From: Balneola sp. MJW-20
Lineage (GTDB): Bacteria > Bacteroidota > Rhodothermia > Balneolales > Balneolaceae
DNA length: 64,000 nucleotides
Direction of reading: 5' to 3'
Assembly: GCF_040811775.1 (NCBI RefSeq)
Contig: NZ_JBFNXW010000001.1
Span: 62,001 to 126,000 of the forward strand
The stretch's first letter is position 1. Each line of letters opens with the position of its first letter. The translations under genes and the position numbers were made by a program. Below the pieces are notes generated by a model. The model saw only the letters and a program-made list of their open reading frames with translations. It searched no databases and had not been told where the DNA came from. Below, piece after piece: positions 43,844 to 52,333 of this stretch.

Positions 43844-45121
43844 ATGACGGAACTGCTCCTGATCGTTGTGACCATTGTATTAAGCGGTTTCTTTTCGGGT
43901 TCTGAGATCGCTTTTGTTTCTGCGAACCGGCTGAAGCTGGAAGTAGCATCGCGGAAATCCAATGCTATATCCAATGCACTGGAGTTCTTCACCCGTAATC
44001 CGGAAACCTTCCTTACCACCACACTGGTGGGAAATAATATTGTGAATGTACTTTACGCGACGTTCATGGCGCTTTTTCTGGTTCAGCCTATCCGGGAAAT
44101 TTCTGATCAGTGGTTCGGCGTTATCCCCAGCGATCTGCAGGTTCTTACCATTCAAACCATCATCGCCTCGGTGATCATTATGCTCTTCGGTGAGATCTTA
44201 CCGAAAGCGATCTTCAGAGCACAGGCTGATATCATGGTTAAGATCATAGCCTTACCGCTCAGGATGTGTTATTACCTCCTGAGACCTCTTATCGCCATTG
44301 CTAACAGTTCGTCTAACGTACTGATCCGTTTTCTGGTACCGGACTCTGAAAAGGCAGAAAACTATTTCCGGCGCCAGGATGTGGAACTGATCTTCAAAGA
44401 ACTCAGAGATTCAGGTGGAGGAGAAGACCTGGATGAAGATGACTCTGAGATACTGCATAATGTACTGGAGCTTTCCAATAAAAGGGTAAGGGAATCGATG
44501 ATCCCAAGGATCGATATTGAGGCGATCGAAAAAGATACTCCGATAGAGGATGTACTGGATCTTTTCATACGATCGGGGCATTCCAAGCTTCCGGTTTACA
44601 AAGATACTATTGATGACGTAATCGGGGTGGTTTTTGCACACGATTTCTTCAACAAACCGAAAACACTCTATGAGATCATCCGACCGGTAAAGCTGGTTCC
44701 TTCCTCAAAGAAATCAAAAGATCTCCTGACCGAATTTCGACAGTCTAACATGTCGGTGGCTATTGTATTAGATGAATATGGAGGAACAGCCGGGATGGTT
44801 ACCATTGAGGACCTGCTCGAAGAAGTGGTAGGTGACATTCAGGATGAATACGATGTGGAAGATGAGTTCATGAAGAAACTCTCAAACAATACTTTTGTGA
44901 TAAGCGGGAGTATTGAGATCGAAGATCTGGTAGAGAAATTTGAAGAAATTGAGATCCCGCTGGAACCTTCTGAGTATGATACCGTAGCGGGATTCATAAT
45001 TAACCATTTAGGGCGCATTCCAAAAGTAAATGAGGAGATCCTGCTGGAGGGTATGAAATTTATCATCTCCAAGGCTACTCCAAGTCGCATCGAAACGGTT
45101 AAACTAATATTGATAGAATAG
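43844..45121 (+). CDS. CNNM/CorC-type membrane protein with CBS pair
   Basis: DUF21-CBS-CorC_HlyC protein of the kind implicated in Mg/Co/Zn efflux or older 'haemolysin' annotation. 425 residues. FSGSEIAFVSANRLKLE is the hallmark DUF21 start, with three to four membrane helices to about residue 150, a CBS pair (about 215-345: MIPRIDIEAIEKDT, GHSKLPVYKDTIDDVIGVV, VAIVLDEYGGTAGMVTIEDLLEE), and the C-terminal CorC domain (EYDTVAGFIINHLGRIP). GGGAG precedes the ATG at a good distance. Possibly the fifth psp-module gene, 80 bases downstream. Confidence 0.9.
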   Translation: MTELLLIVVTIVLSGFFSGSEIAFVSANRLKLEVASRKSNAISNALEFFTRNPETFLTTTLVGNNIVNVLYATFMALFLVQPIREISDQWFGVIPSDLQVLTIQTIIASVIIMLFGEILPKAIFRAQADIMVKIIALPLRMCYYLLRPLIAIANSSSNVLIRFLVPDSEKAENYFRRQDVELIFKELRDSGGGEDLDEDDSEILHNVLELSNKRVRESMIPRIDIEAIEKDTPIEDVLDLFIRSGHSKLPVYKDTIDDVIGVVFAHDFFNKPKTLYEIIRPVKLVPSSKKSKDLLTEFRQSNMSVAIVLDEYGGTAGMVTIEDLLEEVVGDIQDEYDVEDEFMKKLSNNTFVISGSIEIEDLVEKFEEIEIPLEPSEYDTVAGFIINHLGRIPKVNEEILLEGMKFIISKATPSRIETVKLILIE

Positions 45122-45181
45122 GTCGCTTTAGGGTACGAAATTCCGTGGCAGGCCTCAATTTCAACCGAAATCAAATTCAGT

Positions 45182-46894
45182 ATGTTTGATCATTATCCAG
45201 CCTGGTCGCAGGAATTTGCCAGAAAATATCTGAGCAGAACGATAAATCAGTTTATCCTTCATGGAAACGTGCACGATATGGTGCCGCTAAAAACCGACGA
45301 AGGAACTCAGTTTCACCGGCTGAAGACCTTTTTGTCGGATGAGTTCTTCGGAGCGCGTGATTTTGTGATATTTTATGACCGGGCTTCCGGTATCTATTTC
45401 CGGGATAAAGAATCTCAGGCAGATTTCAATCAGGCCATAGCCGGCCGAGACAGCCTTGTGGGGACCGAGTATGCCCAGAAGATGCCTAAGGATCCTGTAC
45501 GTGTTATGTCGCTGCTGGAGAAGTATTTCAGGCTCCGTCTGGATCAGAAGAAAAGCATTGCACTAATTATCGATTTCGCAGAGACCATCATACCTATGAG
45601 TGATGCAGGATCGATCGGGAATGAGGATCGTACCTCCATGGTCTATTTATCTCGCTGGGCTCATGATCCGATGTTCCTTGCCTCTGATTTTACCACCGTG
45701 CTCATTTCTGAGAATCTGTCAGACCTTAACAAGACCATCGTTCAGAATCCTTATGCTACCGAGATCAAGATCTCTATTCCCGGACTGGATGATAGACTGG
45801 ACTTCATCAAATATGAGACAAAAGATGAGGATCTGAAGAAATTATCTAAAGTGAGTCCGGAGGTGCTGGCTCAGCAAACGGCGGGTCTTAATTATGTCAA
45901 TATCCGAAGTGTGTTATCTAATGCACGTGAAAACAAAGAAGTGATCACCTTTGAAGGGCTTGCAGAGAACAAGAAAGAGCTTATCGAGGCCGAAGCATAT
46001 GGGCTTCTGGAATTTGTTGAGACTGACTATTCACTGGATAATGTTGCGGGCCACAAACACGTGAAAGAACATCTCCGGCATTCGGTAGTGGCTCTCAAGA
46101 ACGGCCGGCAGGATGTAATGCCGATGGGTTATCTGGTGTGCGGCCCGGTAGGGACCGGTAAAACTTTCCTGGTTACCTGTTTTGCCAATGATATCGGTGT
46201 TCCGATGGTCAAGCTGAAGAATTTTCGCAGCCAGTGGCAGGGAGTAACCGAAGGAAATCTGGAAAAGATCCTGACTCTCCTGAAAGCCATGGCACCTGTT
46301 GCAGTGATGATCGATGAAGCGGATGCCTACCTGGGTGACCGAAATGCCAGCGGTGACAGCGGGGTATCCAGCAGGGTATTTTCACAGATCGCAACATTCA
46401 TGAGTGATACCGCAAACCGTGGAAGGATCATCTGGTTCTTAATGACGGCCCGTCCGGACCTGATGCCTATTGACCTCAAAAGACAGGGTAGAGCTGAAGA
46501 GCACCTGGCATTGTTTCCTCCTCATACCAAAGAAGAAAGGATAGAGCTGTATGAGGCTATGGCTAAAAAGACCGGTCTTAAAATGACGGAAAAATATATT
46601 CCTGCGATGATCGAACAGGGAATGAAGACTTTTTCGGGTGCCGATATGGAAGCTGCACTGACCCGTGCTAAATTCCGTGCAGCTGCACAAGGTCGTAAAA
46701 CGGTTACTCCGGAGATCCTTGATGAGGCACTGGCAGACTTTATTCCGCCAACTTATCCGGAAGAAGTAGAACTTCAGACGCTAAACGCGGTGATCGAATG
46801 TACATCTAAAGAACTCTTACCGGAAAGATATCGTGAGATGGATCGTAATGAGATCCTGGGCACAATTGAGGAGCTGAAGTTCAGGGTAGGGTGA
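45182..46894 (+). CDS. AAA+ ATPase with inactive N-terminal and active C-terminal module
   Basis: 570 residues. The C-terminal AAA+ module (about 275-540) has Walker A GPVGTGKT (Lys327), Walker B VMIDEAD (Asp378-Glu379), a sensor-1 region LMTARPD and arginines in LKRQGRAEE. The N-terminal region (about 1-240) has a Walker-B-like strand LIIDFAETI (Asp131) and following VLISENLSDL but no Walker A, so it is a degenerate AAA-like domain, as in Ycf46-type ATPases. It lies 60 bases after the CNNM gene, last of the pspA set. A role in disassembling or remodelling PspA polymers is an inference. Confidence 0.85.
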   Translation: MFDHYPAWSQEFARKYLSRTINQFILHGNVHDMVPLKTDEGTQFHRLKTFLSDEFFGARDFVIFYDRASGIYFRDKESQADFNQAIAGRDSLVGTEYAQKMPKDPVRVMSLLEKYFRLRLDQKKSIALIIDFAETIIPMSDAGSIGNEDRTSMVYLSRWAHDPMFLASDFTTVLISENLSDLNKTIVQNPYATEIKISIPGLDDRLDFIKYETKDEDLKKLSKVSPEVLAQQTAGLNYVNIRSVLSNARENKEVITFEGLAENKKELIEAEAYGLLEFVETDYSLDNVAGHKHVKEHLRHSVVALKNGRQDVMPMGYLVCGPVGTGKTFLVTCFANDIGVPMVKLKNFRSQWQGVTEGNLEKILTLLKAMAPVAVMIDEADAYLGDRNASGDSGVSSRVFSQIATFMSDTANRGRIIWFLMTARPDLMPIDLKRQGRAEEHLALFPPHTKEERIELYEAMAKKTGLKMTEKYIPAMIEQGMKTFSGADMEAALTRAKFRAAAQGRKTVTPEILDEALADFIPPTYPEEVELQTLNAVIECTSKELLPERYREMDRNEILGTIEELKFRVG

Positions 46895-46920
46895 TTGAGC
46901 CGTATGCCTGCGGTTTGATT

Positions 46921-47265
46921 TCAGACCAGGCAGTCGAGCCAGTCCAGAGCCATATGAATGAGCAGTCCGAGCCCGGTGAGTTGAATGATCATTGCAGGGC
47001 CGAAGTGCGTTTTCTCTTGGTGCTTGCTTCTGATGAAAAACGGAAGGGTGTACATCAGTAAATAAATCGTAATTAGGGGCAGTGTGTGCAGTGGATGAAA
47101 CCCAATGGAGCAACGGGCGGGATCATATACAGGGTCTGCCATAAGATGGTCCAGGTCCACCAGCATAGTTGCGATCATAATAATGAAGGCTAAACCTGCT
47201 TTGTATGAATAAAAAATCCGGGCAGTTACTAATGGAACAATAAAGTGGAGAGCTATATGAAACAT
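46921..47265 (-). CDS. DUF6122 family small membrane protein
   Basis: 114 residues with three to four hydrophobic helices. FHIALHFIVPLVTARIFY, MLVDLDHLMADPVYDP, CSIGFHPLHTLP and LIHMALDWLDCLV carry several conserved His and Asp (HxxxH, DLDHL, HTLP, HMALDWLD) in the order typical of DUF6122 and of metal-dependent membrane hydrolases of the YdjM/LexA-regulated type. Metal binding is likely; function is not known. Convergent with the AAA+ gene (27-base gap). Confidence 0.82.
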   Translation of the reverse strand: MFHIALHFIVPLVTARIFYSYKAGLAFIIMIATMLVDLDHLMADPVYDPARCSIGFHPLHTLPLITIYLLMYTLPFFIRSKHQEKTHFGPAMIIQLTGLGLLIHMALDWLDCLV

Positions 47266-47420
47266 ATTATCTGTTCAGCAACTTTGTACCAGGGATTGTT
47301 TGGGTCTGCTTTCAAATCGTGATTTCTTTTAGTTCCGGACGATATTTCACAAGAAACCTCATTACTCGGTAAAGGACAATGAAAATATTGGATGAGGTAA
47401 TTGGGTGTGAACTGATCATA

Positions 47421-47455
47421 TAAAAAAACCCTGCCAGATTATCGGTCTGGCAGGG
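47421..47455 (-). terminator. Rho-independent terminator of the azurin gene
   Basis: Perfect 10-bp stem CCCTGCCAGA / TCTGGCAGGG with a 7-nt loop. On the plus strand seven A's precede it (47422-47428), giving the T tract on the minus strand. It lies 77 bases past the azurin stop, in a 266-base gene-free spacer that otherwise holds only a heptamer repeat. Confidence 0.88.
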
Positions 47456-47497
47456 ATCTGCATTAGTGATCTATATGAGGTATGAATAATACCCTTA

Positions 47498-47525
47498 ACT
47501 ATCTACTATCTACTACTTACTGCTA
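47498..47525. repeat. Heptanucleotide tandem repeat (ACTATCT-type)
   Basis: Four 7-base units: ACTATCT, ACTATCT, ACTACTT, ACTGCTA, the last two imperfect. Located between the azurin stop and its terminator. Same unit length as the array at 59081. Confidence 0.7.
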
Positions 47526-47531
47526 CAAAAA

Positions 47532-47981
47532 CTATTCAACAATGAATTTACCTTTCATGAGAGCATAGTGGCCGGGGAAGCTGCAGATGAAGTCATAAGT
47601 ACCTTTTGCTGGTGCTGTAAACTCGATCGTTGTTTCCTCTCCGCCTCCGATAAGTTCAGTAGCTACGATCACAGCGTTGCTGCCTGCAGGTACATACTCA
47701 TTATCTTTAGCTTTCATTGCTTCCTGTGCAAATGCCGGGAGTTCGGTTCCAGGTGTTAAAAGAACCCAGTTATGTCCCATTGCTGCTTCAGGAAGTTTAC
47801 CAACATGCTTCAGGGTCAGCTTTACGGTCTGCCCTTCTTTTACTTTTATCTCATTAAGGTTAAATCTCATCTGGTCGTTACCTTCGATAACAACCTCTAC
47901 AACATCCTGTGCATACGCGTTGAATGCAAACAGGCCTAATACTAAAATTAATAGCGGACGTAAAAATGTACTTGATCTCAT
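47532..47981 (-). CDS. Azurin (type 1 blue copper protein)
   Basis: Periplasmic electron carrier. Signal peptide (LLILVLGLFAFNAYAQ), then about 125 residues of cupredoxin fold. Copper ligands are all visible: His in AAMGHNWVLL, Cys in DFICSFPGHYALMKG, His four residues later and Met after that. The KVGKLPEAAMGHN-like segment and ATELIGGGEETTIEF are azurin-specific. Monocistronic with its own terminator and a possible promoter 56 bases upstream. Partners may be cytochrome oxidases, peroxidases or nitrite reductase, none in the window. Confidence 0.95.
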   Translation of the reverse strand: MRSSTFLRPLLILVLGLFAFNAYAQDVVEVVIEGNDQMRFNLNEIKVKEGQTVKLTLKHVGKLPEAAMGHNWVLLTPGTELPAFAQEAMKAKDNEYVPAGSNAVIVATELIGGGEETTIEFTAPAKGTYDFICSFPGHYALMKGKFIVE

Positions 47982-48036
47982 AGTCTTAAAATGGATGTAT
48001 TGTTTTTATTGATATTTAATTCATTACCGACTGGCA

Positions 48037-48044
48037 CAAACCTA
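48037..48044 (-). promoter_or_regulatory. Possible -7 promoter element for the azurin gene
   Basis: On the minus strand TAGGTTTG matches TAnnTTTG exactly, about 55 bases before the azurin ATG, predicting a leader of roughly 50 bases. No good TTTG sits at the -33 distance, so this is a weak call. Confidence 0.35.
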
Positions 48045-48115
48045 CCAAGTGAATATGAACATTTTGTGAAGATATATTTCTTCCAGCATAACTAACCAAT
48101 TCCTTTTCTATTGCA

Positions 48116-48670
48116 TTATAACATCGTATGTGGACCTTCTCCTTTTACCGGCCCTACGATCTCATCGGTGATCCACCCGCCATAGAATCCTCCCGGTTGG
48201 GGACGTACTTTTTCACCATCCACGAAGCATTCCACACGGGAAGGGTAGAAGCTGAGATAACCGGTTAAGGATTCAAATTCTTCGAAGGGATCCGGGTAGG
48301 ACCAGCCTGCTTTATCGATCACGGTTTCTTCGGTGATGATATTCCAGTACACTGCTTTTCCCTTCCATTCACACAGAGATGAACCGCTGCTTCTGCGAAG
48401 TAAACCGGAATTAAGGTCTGCAGGAGGAATATAGAATGCGGGTGGACTCGCGGTCTCGAGTATACGAATCGTATTGCTGCTACGGGCAATAATCTGATCT
48501 CCAAATTTAACTTCTACGAGCCGGTTGTCTTTTGCGATAGCCGGTGGTCGTGGGTAATCCCATACCGATTCCTGTCCGGGTTCAGGTTCCTTTGCGAAGG
48601 GAGGTCTTTTTTGTCCCCGGTATTCCCAGTCATTGCGTGCCTGCTGTAACCATTCAGGTATCTTTGCCAT
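48116..48670 (-). CDS. DUF427 domain protein
   Basis: 184 residues, cytoplasmic. One DUF427 unit: VEVKFGDQIIARSSNTIRILETASPPAFYIP segment start, LRRSSGSSLCEWKGKAVYWNI, then LTGYLSFYPSRVECFVDGEKV and the C-terminal FYGGWITDEIVGPVKGE, which is characteristic. The fold is a small beta-barrel; no biochemical role is established. An N-terminal 45-residue stretch (WLQQARNDWEYRGQKRP) is also family-typical. Next to TspO, 26 bases away. Confidence 0.88.
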   Translation of the reverse strand: MAKIPEWLQQARNDWEYRGQKRPPFAKEPEPGQESVWDYPRPPAIAKDNRLVEVKFGDQIIARSSNTIRILETASPPAFYIPPADLNSGLLRRSSGSSLCEWKGKAVYWNIITEETVIDKAGWSYPDPFEEFESLTGYLSFYPSRVECFVDGEKVRPQPGGFYGGWITDEIVGPVKGEGPHTML

Positions 48671-48696
48671 ATTCTTTTAATGCTGCCTAAGACAAT

Positions 48697-49173
48697 TTAG
48701 TTCAGCCAGACAATGGAGGCATTCAGAATGGTTGCAAAACATACCCAGGCCAGATAGGGATACAACAGGTAGGCAGAGGTCTTGTCGATATTCTTAAACC
48801 GGATCATGGTCCAGCTGATCGCAGCCAGGAGTAAAAAGATATCGATCAACGCCAGAAAAGGGTCTTTCATACCAAAGAATAACTGAGACCACAGTACATT
48901 CAGGAACAGCTGTATCATAAATGCACTGAGAGCATACTTGACTTCCTGTTTCTCAAAACCTGAATTATAGATCCTGCCGGCAGCCCAGCCCATCATGATG
49001 TATAAGAGGGTCCAGACCGGTGCGAATACCCAGTCAGGAGGATTAAAATGAGGTTTTTTCAGCCCCTGATACCAGCCAGGTATAGCATCAGCAGTAACAT
49101 CACCTGAAATATAGCCCAGTATCAGGCAGAGCAGGACAAAGAGAATGATCGGTAAAGAGCGTTTTAATTTCAT
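48697..49173 (-). CDS. TspO/MBR family tryptophan-rich membrane protein
   Basis: 158 residues, five membrane helices. Signature: PGWYQGLKKPHFNPPDWVF, WTLLYIMMGWAAGRIY, FLNVLWSQLFFGMKDP and the Trp-rich LAWVCFATILNASIVWLN end. Homologues bind porphyrins and affect tetrapyrrole and stress responses. First gene of a short minus-strand pair with the DUF427 gene. The 158-base spacer upstream carries no clear promoter. Confidence 0.93.
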   Translation of the reverse strand: MKLKRSLPIILFVLLCLILGYISGDVTADAIPGWYQGLKKPHFNPPDWVFAPVWTLLYIMMGWAAGRIYNSGFEKQEVKYALSAFMIQLFLNVLWSQLFFGMKDPFLALIDIFLLLAAISWTMIRFKNIDKTSAYLLYPYLAWVCFATILNASIVWLN

Positions 49174-49331
49174 GCGATAATATAACGATATAGTTATTAC
49201 GAAAGACCGTGCATTATGTACCCGTTATGGGGATTATTCTGTAAGAAAAAATGTGAGATATTTCCCATTTCAGGTGTTCCTTTCCTTCTGTCGAAAGAGG
49301 CAGACAGAACTTAGCCAGGTAGATTTCAAAT

Positions 49332-50414
49332 CTAGAAAGTGTAAGTCGCTCTGATAAAGGTACTGTACTGATAGGGGAGGTTTTCATTATGTGGTACTCT
49401 GACCCGGTATCGGGTATCCATCTGAAAATTACCGGTCAAAAATATCCGGTATCGGATCTCCATTTCATCGGTAGCCGGAGCATAGTTAGAGGCATGCAGC
49501 CAGTCACGGTCACCGGTGGTAAATTCCACCATAAATTCATGGCGGTCTGCAAAATTATTGATTCCGGCAGAGATCACGGCAATGGTGCCGTCCTGAAAAT
49601 CAGTGGTTACTACCTGACCTAATTCACCAGCGATCCGAAAGGAACCTCCTCTGAGAAGATCTTTTTCAGGCAGATCCATCACTGCTCTGGAGCTGATACT
49701 GGCATAGGTCTCATATCCGTCCGGTCCGAAGTATCCGTTGGGAGCAACGAAGACCCCTATGTCTCGCTGAATCAGGTTGAACTGATCCCGGCCCCGGTTA
49801 TTGAGCCCCAGATACATATTCATGTTGTGCTCATTATCCCCGAAATCCAGCCTTCCGGAATACGGATAACTGATATGGTCACGGTTCTGATATTCCAGTA
49901 CCGCCTGTGCGGTCCATTGGTTACCGATCACCCGGTTATACGAAATTCCGTCGGTCCAGTGAACAAAGACTGCATTACTCTGAAAGCGGTCAATGGATCT
50001 TCCTGCATTCGAAAGCACTTTGAAAGATTCCTGAAAGCGGCCGATCCTGAAGGTCTGCTTTTCGTCTTTATACTGATAATAAAATTCATCGAAAGAGAGA
50101 CTTCCGAAAGCCAGTCCAACACCACCATTCGGGGCGTTAGGTGCTATGGTAAATTCAAAGTCTTCTTTTTCTATGGTCTTAAGTAAGACCATTCGTCCTG
50201 AAAAAGAGTGATTATCATTAAACGTTATTCTGAGTCCTGGTCTGAATCGGATTCCATTGATATCATTGCCTCCAAGACCGGAAGCATCGGTATCAAAACC
50301 AATATGGACCAGCTTAAAATCTCCGTAGAACTGAATGTTATCAGAAGAACTTTGAGCTGCAACCATTGAAGAAGTTATAAGGAACAGTAATAAAGTGAGC
50401 AGAATAGCTCTCAT
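49332..50414 (-). CDS. Outer membrane porin-like beta-barrel protein
   Basis: 360 residues with a signal peptide (LLTLLLFLITSSMVAAQ), alternating hydrophobic/polar strands throughout, and the terminal aromatic signature RATYTF expected for a BamA client. FYGDFKLVHIGFDTDAS, GIRFRPGLRITFNDN and RIGRFQESFKVLS resemble DcaP/phosphate-selective (OprP/OprO) type porins; the exact substrate is unclear. The stop overlaps a 7-bp inverted repeat (49320-49334). Possibly a client of the Skp and BamA genes earlier in the window. Confidence 0.75.
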   Translation of the reverse strand: MRAILLTLLLFLITSSMVAAQSSSDNIQFYGDFKLVHIGFDTDASGLGGNDINGIRFRPGLRITFNDNHSFSGRMVLLKTIEKEDFEFTIAPNAPNGGVGLAFGSLSFDEFYYQYKDEKQTFRIGRFQESFKVLSNAGRSIDRFQSNAVFVHWTDGISYNRVIGNQWTAQAVLEYQNRDHISYPYSGRLDFGDNEHNMNMYLGLNNRGRDQFNLIQRDIGVFVAPNGYFGPDGYETYASISSRAVMDLPEKDLLRGGSFRIAGELGQVVTTDFQDGTIAVISAGINNFADRHEFMVEFTTGDRDWLHASNYAPATDEMEIRYRIFLTGNFQMDTRYRVRVPHNENLPYQYSTFIRATYTF

Positions 50415-50446
50415 AATGTGAATGATATTATTGGGTTAAAATATGA

Positions 50447-51646
50447 TTAAAGATCTTTCGAGGAGATCTTTCCGTCTTCCCATTGCAGTTCAAAATCGGA
50501 TTTCCGTTCGAAATCGTTCATATTCCGTATCCATCGCTCATCCTGCAATACTCTGACATAGCCTTTCTTAAGTGCTTCATTAGGGTCATTCATTTCAAGG
50601 ATGTGCCGGAATCCGGTTAGTTTCTCTTTATGATCCCGGATGCGGTTAGACAGGCGGTATTCCATATTCTGAGTCAAGGATGTGATCCTGCTCTTTGCCT
50701 GTTCCATTTTCTGCTGGACCACCCGGAGTGCGTGAGACCTCGAAAGGGAAGCAACCCGCTCTTTATATAGGGTGATGGCTCCAAGCGTTTGTTGTTCAAG
50801 CTTGCGGGAGTAATCTTCAATCTGGAAGCGAATTTCATTGATATCAGGAACTGCCAGGACGGCTGCATGAGTTGGTGTAGCCGCCCTTGAGTCGGCTACA
50901 AAATCAGAGATGGAGAAATCTACTTCATGACCAACTGCACTGATAATGGGAACCCGCGAAGCATAGACAGCTCTGGCAACCGATTCTTCGTTAAAGGGCC
51001 AAAGGTCTTCCAGAGACCCACCGCCCCGACCGATGATCACCACATCCACCGATGCGCTATCCGAAAAGTATTGGATTCCCTTGACGATCTCAGGTGCGGC
51101 GTTCATACCCTGAGTGCTGGCATGGTACAGGTGGATCTCAGCAACCGGCCATCTTTTTTCAAGGGTTGAACGAATATCCTGAAAAGCGGCGCTGGTAGAG
51201 GAAGTCACCACTCCGATCTTTTGAGGGAAAGAAGGAAGAGGTTTTTTGTGATCATCCTCAAAAAGACCTTCAGATTTAAGCTTTTCCTTTAGTTTTTCAA
51301 ATGCCTGCTGAAGTTTTCCGATGCCTGCCTGTTGTACCAGGCTTACGATCATCTGATACTTTCCGTGAGGAGGATAAACCTGGATGTCTCCGCCGGCCAC
51401 GATCTGCTGCCCGTCCCGGAGATCAAGTCCCAGTCTTTCGGCAGTGCTTCGCCAGATCACACAAGGAAGCTGTGCAGTATCATCTTTTAATACAAAGTAA
51501 ATATGCCCGTTTCTGCTCTGCTTTACATTACTGCACTCTCCCTCCACCAGTATGTCTACGAAATTCTGTTCCAGCAGGTCCTTAATCTTGTGGGTCAGTT
51601 CACTTACTGAAGGAATATCAAATAGAAATGGAGTTTCTTTAGGCAT
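50447..51646 (-). CDS. xseA: Exodeoxyribonuclease VII large subunit
   Basis: ssDNA exonuclease catalytic subunit. N-terminal OB-fold (about 10-100: VDILVEGECSNVKQSRNGHIYF), catalytic core with IGVVTSSTSAAFQD, VDVVIIGRGGGSLEDLWPFN, ISAVGHEVDFSISDFVADSRAATPTHAA, then the C-terminal coiled coil. About 399 residues. The ATG at 51646 gives the family N-terminus MPKETPFLFDIPSVSELT; an in-frame start at 51718 would add 24 atypical residues. No xseB is adjacent in this window. Confidence 0.92.
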   Translation of the reverse strand: MPKETPFLFDIPSVSELTHKIKDLLEQNFVDILVEGECSNVKQSRNGHIYFVLKDDTAQLPCVIWRSTAERLGLDLRDGQQIVAGGDIQVYPPHGKYQMIVSLVQQAGIGKLQQAFEKLKEKLKSEGLFEDDHKKPLPSFPQKIGVVTSSTSAAFQDIRSTLEKRWPVAEIHLYHASTQGMNAAPEIVKGIQYFSDSASVDVVIIGRGGGSLEDLWPFNEESVARAVYASRVPIISAVGHEVDFSISDFVADSRAATPTHAAVLAVPDINEIRFQIEDYSRKLEQQTLGAITLYKERVASLSRSHALRVVQQKMEQAKSRITSLTQNMEYRLSNRIRDHKEKLTGFRHILEMNDPNEALKKGYVRVLQDERWIRNMNDFERKSDFELQWEDGKISSKDL

Positions 51647-51765
51647 CTGTATAATAACCTTTGCAGATTGTTCGTATATTAGGACGATTGATGATACCGG
51701 ATGAATGCCGGTTATCAAAACTGAAAGAAAGAATAAAAATCAGAGCAAAGCTCGAAGCATAAATT

Positions 51766-52311
51766 ATGAAATTACGATCACTACTGTTTTTAATCTTAGT
51801 TGCTTTTTCAACTACTGCATTTGCGCAGTCTAAATTTGCTTATACCAACGTAGAATATGTGCTGGCACAGATGCCGGAATCACAGAATGTTCAGCAGCAG
51901 CTACAGACTTACGAACAAACCCTTTCCCGAAACCTTCAGAATCAGTATCAGACCTTCGAACAAAGTCTGGCCCAGTATCAGCAGTCTGCAAGTATGATGA
52001 CCGACTCTGCAAGAACTGCAAGAGAGACGCAGTTACAACAGATGCAGGCTGATCTTCAGAATGCTCAAGTAAACGCAGAGCAGCAATTGGCTCAGCGTCA
52101 GAGTGAACTACTCGCGCCCCTATACGAAAGGATCCAGAATGCGATCAATCAGGTGGCAGAAGAAGAAGGATATACGCATGTCTTTCGCGCTCAGGCTCTG
52201 CTTTTCGCCCCGGAAACTGAGGAAATCAGCCTGAAAGTGCTGGCCAAGCTTGGAATTACCGTTGAAGAGGCTCCGGCTACCGACCTTGGTGTGGGTGAAG
52301 GGGATAATTAA
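51766..52311 (+). CDS. OmpH/Skp-family periplasmic chaperone, fourth copy
   Basis: 181 residues: signal peptide (LLFLILVAFSTTAFAQ), FAYTNVEYVLAQMPES, a Gln-rich coiled coil (QQLQTYEQTLSRNLQNQYQ...), and an acidic, unusual tail (APATDLGVGEGDN). It resembles paralogue 3 of the bamA cassette most, with conserved Tyr-x-Asn and MPE positions, but lacks the N-G-D-L-I segment near the C-terminus, which here reads HVFRAQALLFAPE. Divergent from xseA, with its own terminator, hence independently expressed. Confidence 0.88.
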   Translation: MKLRSLLFLILVAFSTTAFAQSKFAYTNVEYVLAQMPESQNVQQQLQTYEQTLSRNLQNQYQTFEQSLAQYQQSASMMTDSARTARETQLQQMQADLQNAQVNAEQQLAQRQSELLAPLYERIQNAINQVAEEEGYTHVFRAQALLFAPETEEISLKVLAKLGITVEEAPATDLGVGEGDN

Positions 52312-52333
52312 ATAAGATATTTCAATTCATTTG

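Noticed and set aside
51647..51718. N-terminal extension of xseA to an earlier start
   Set aside because: The 24 extra residues do not resemble the family; the ATG at 51646 gives the standard N-terminus.
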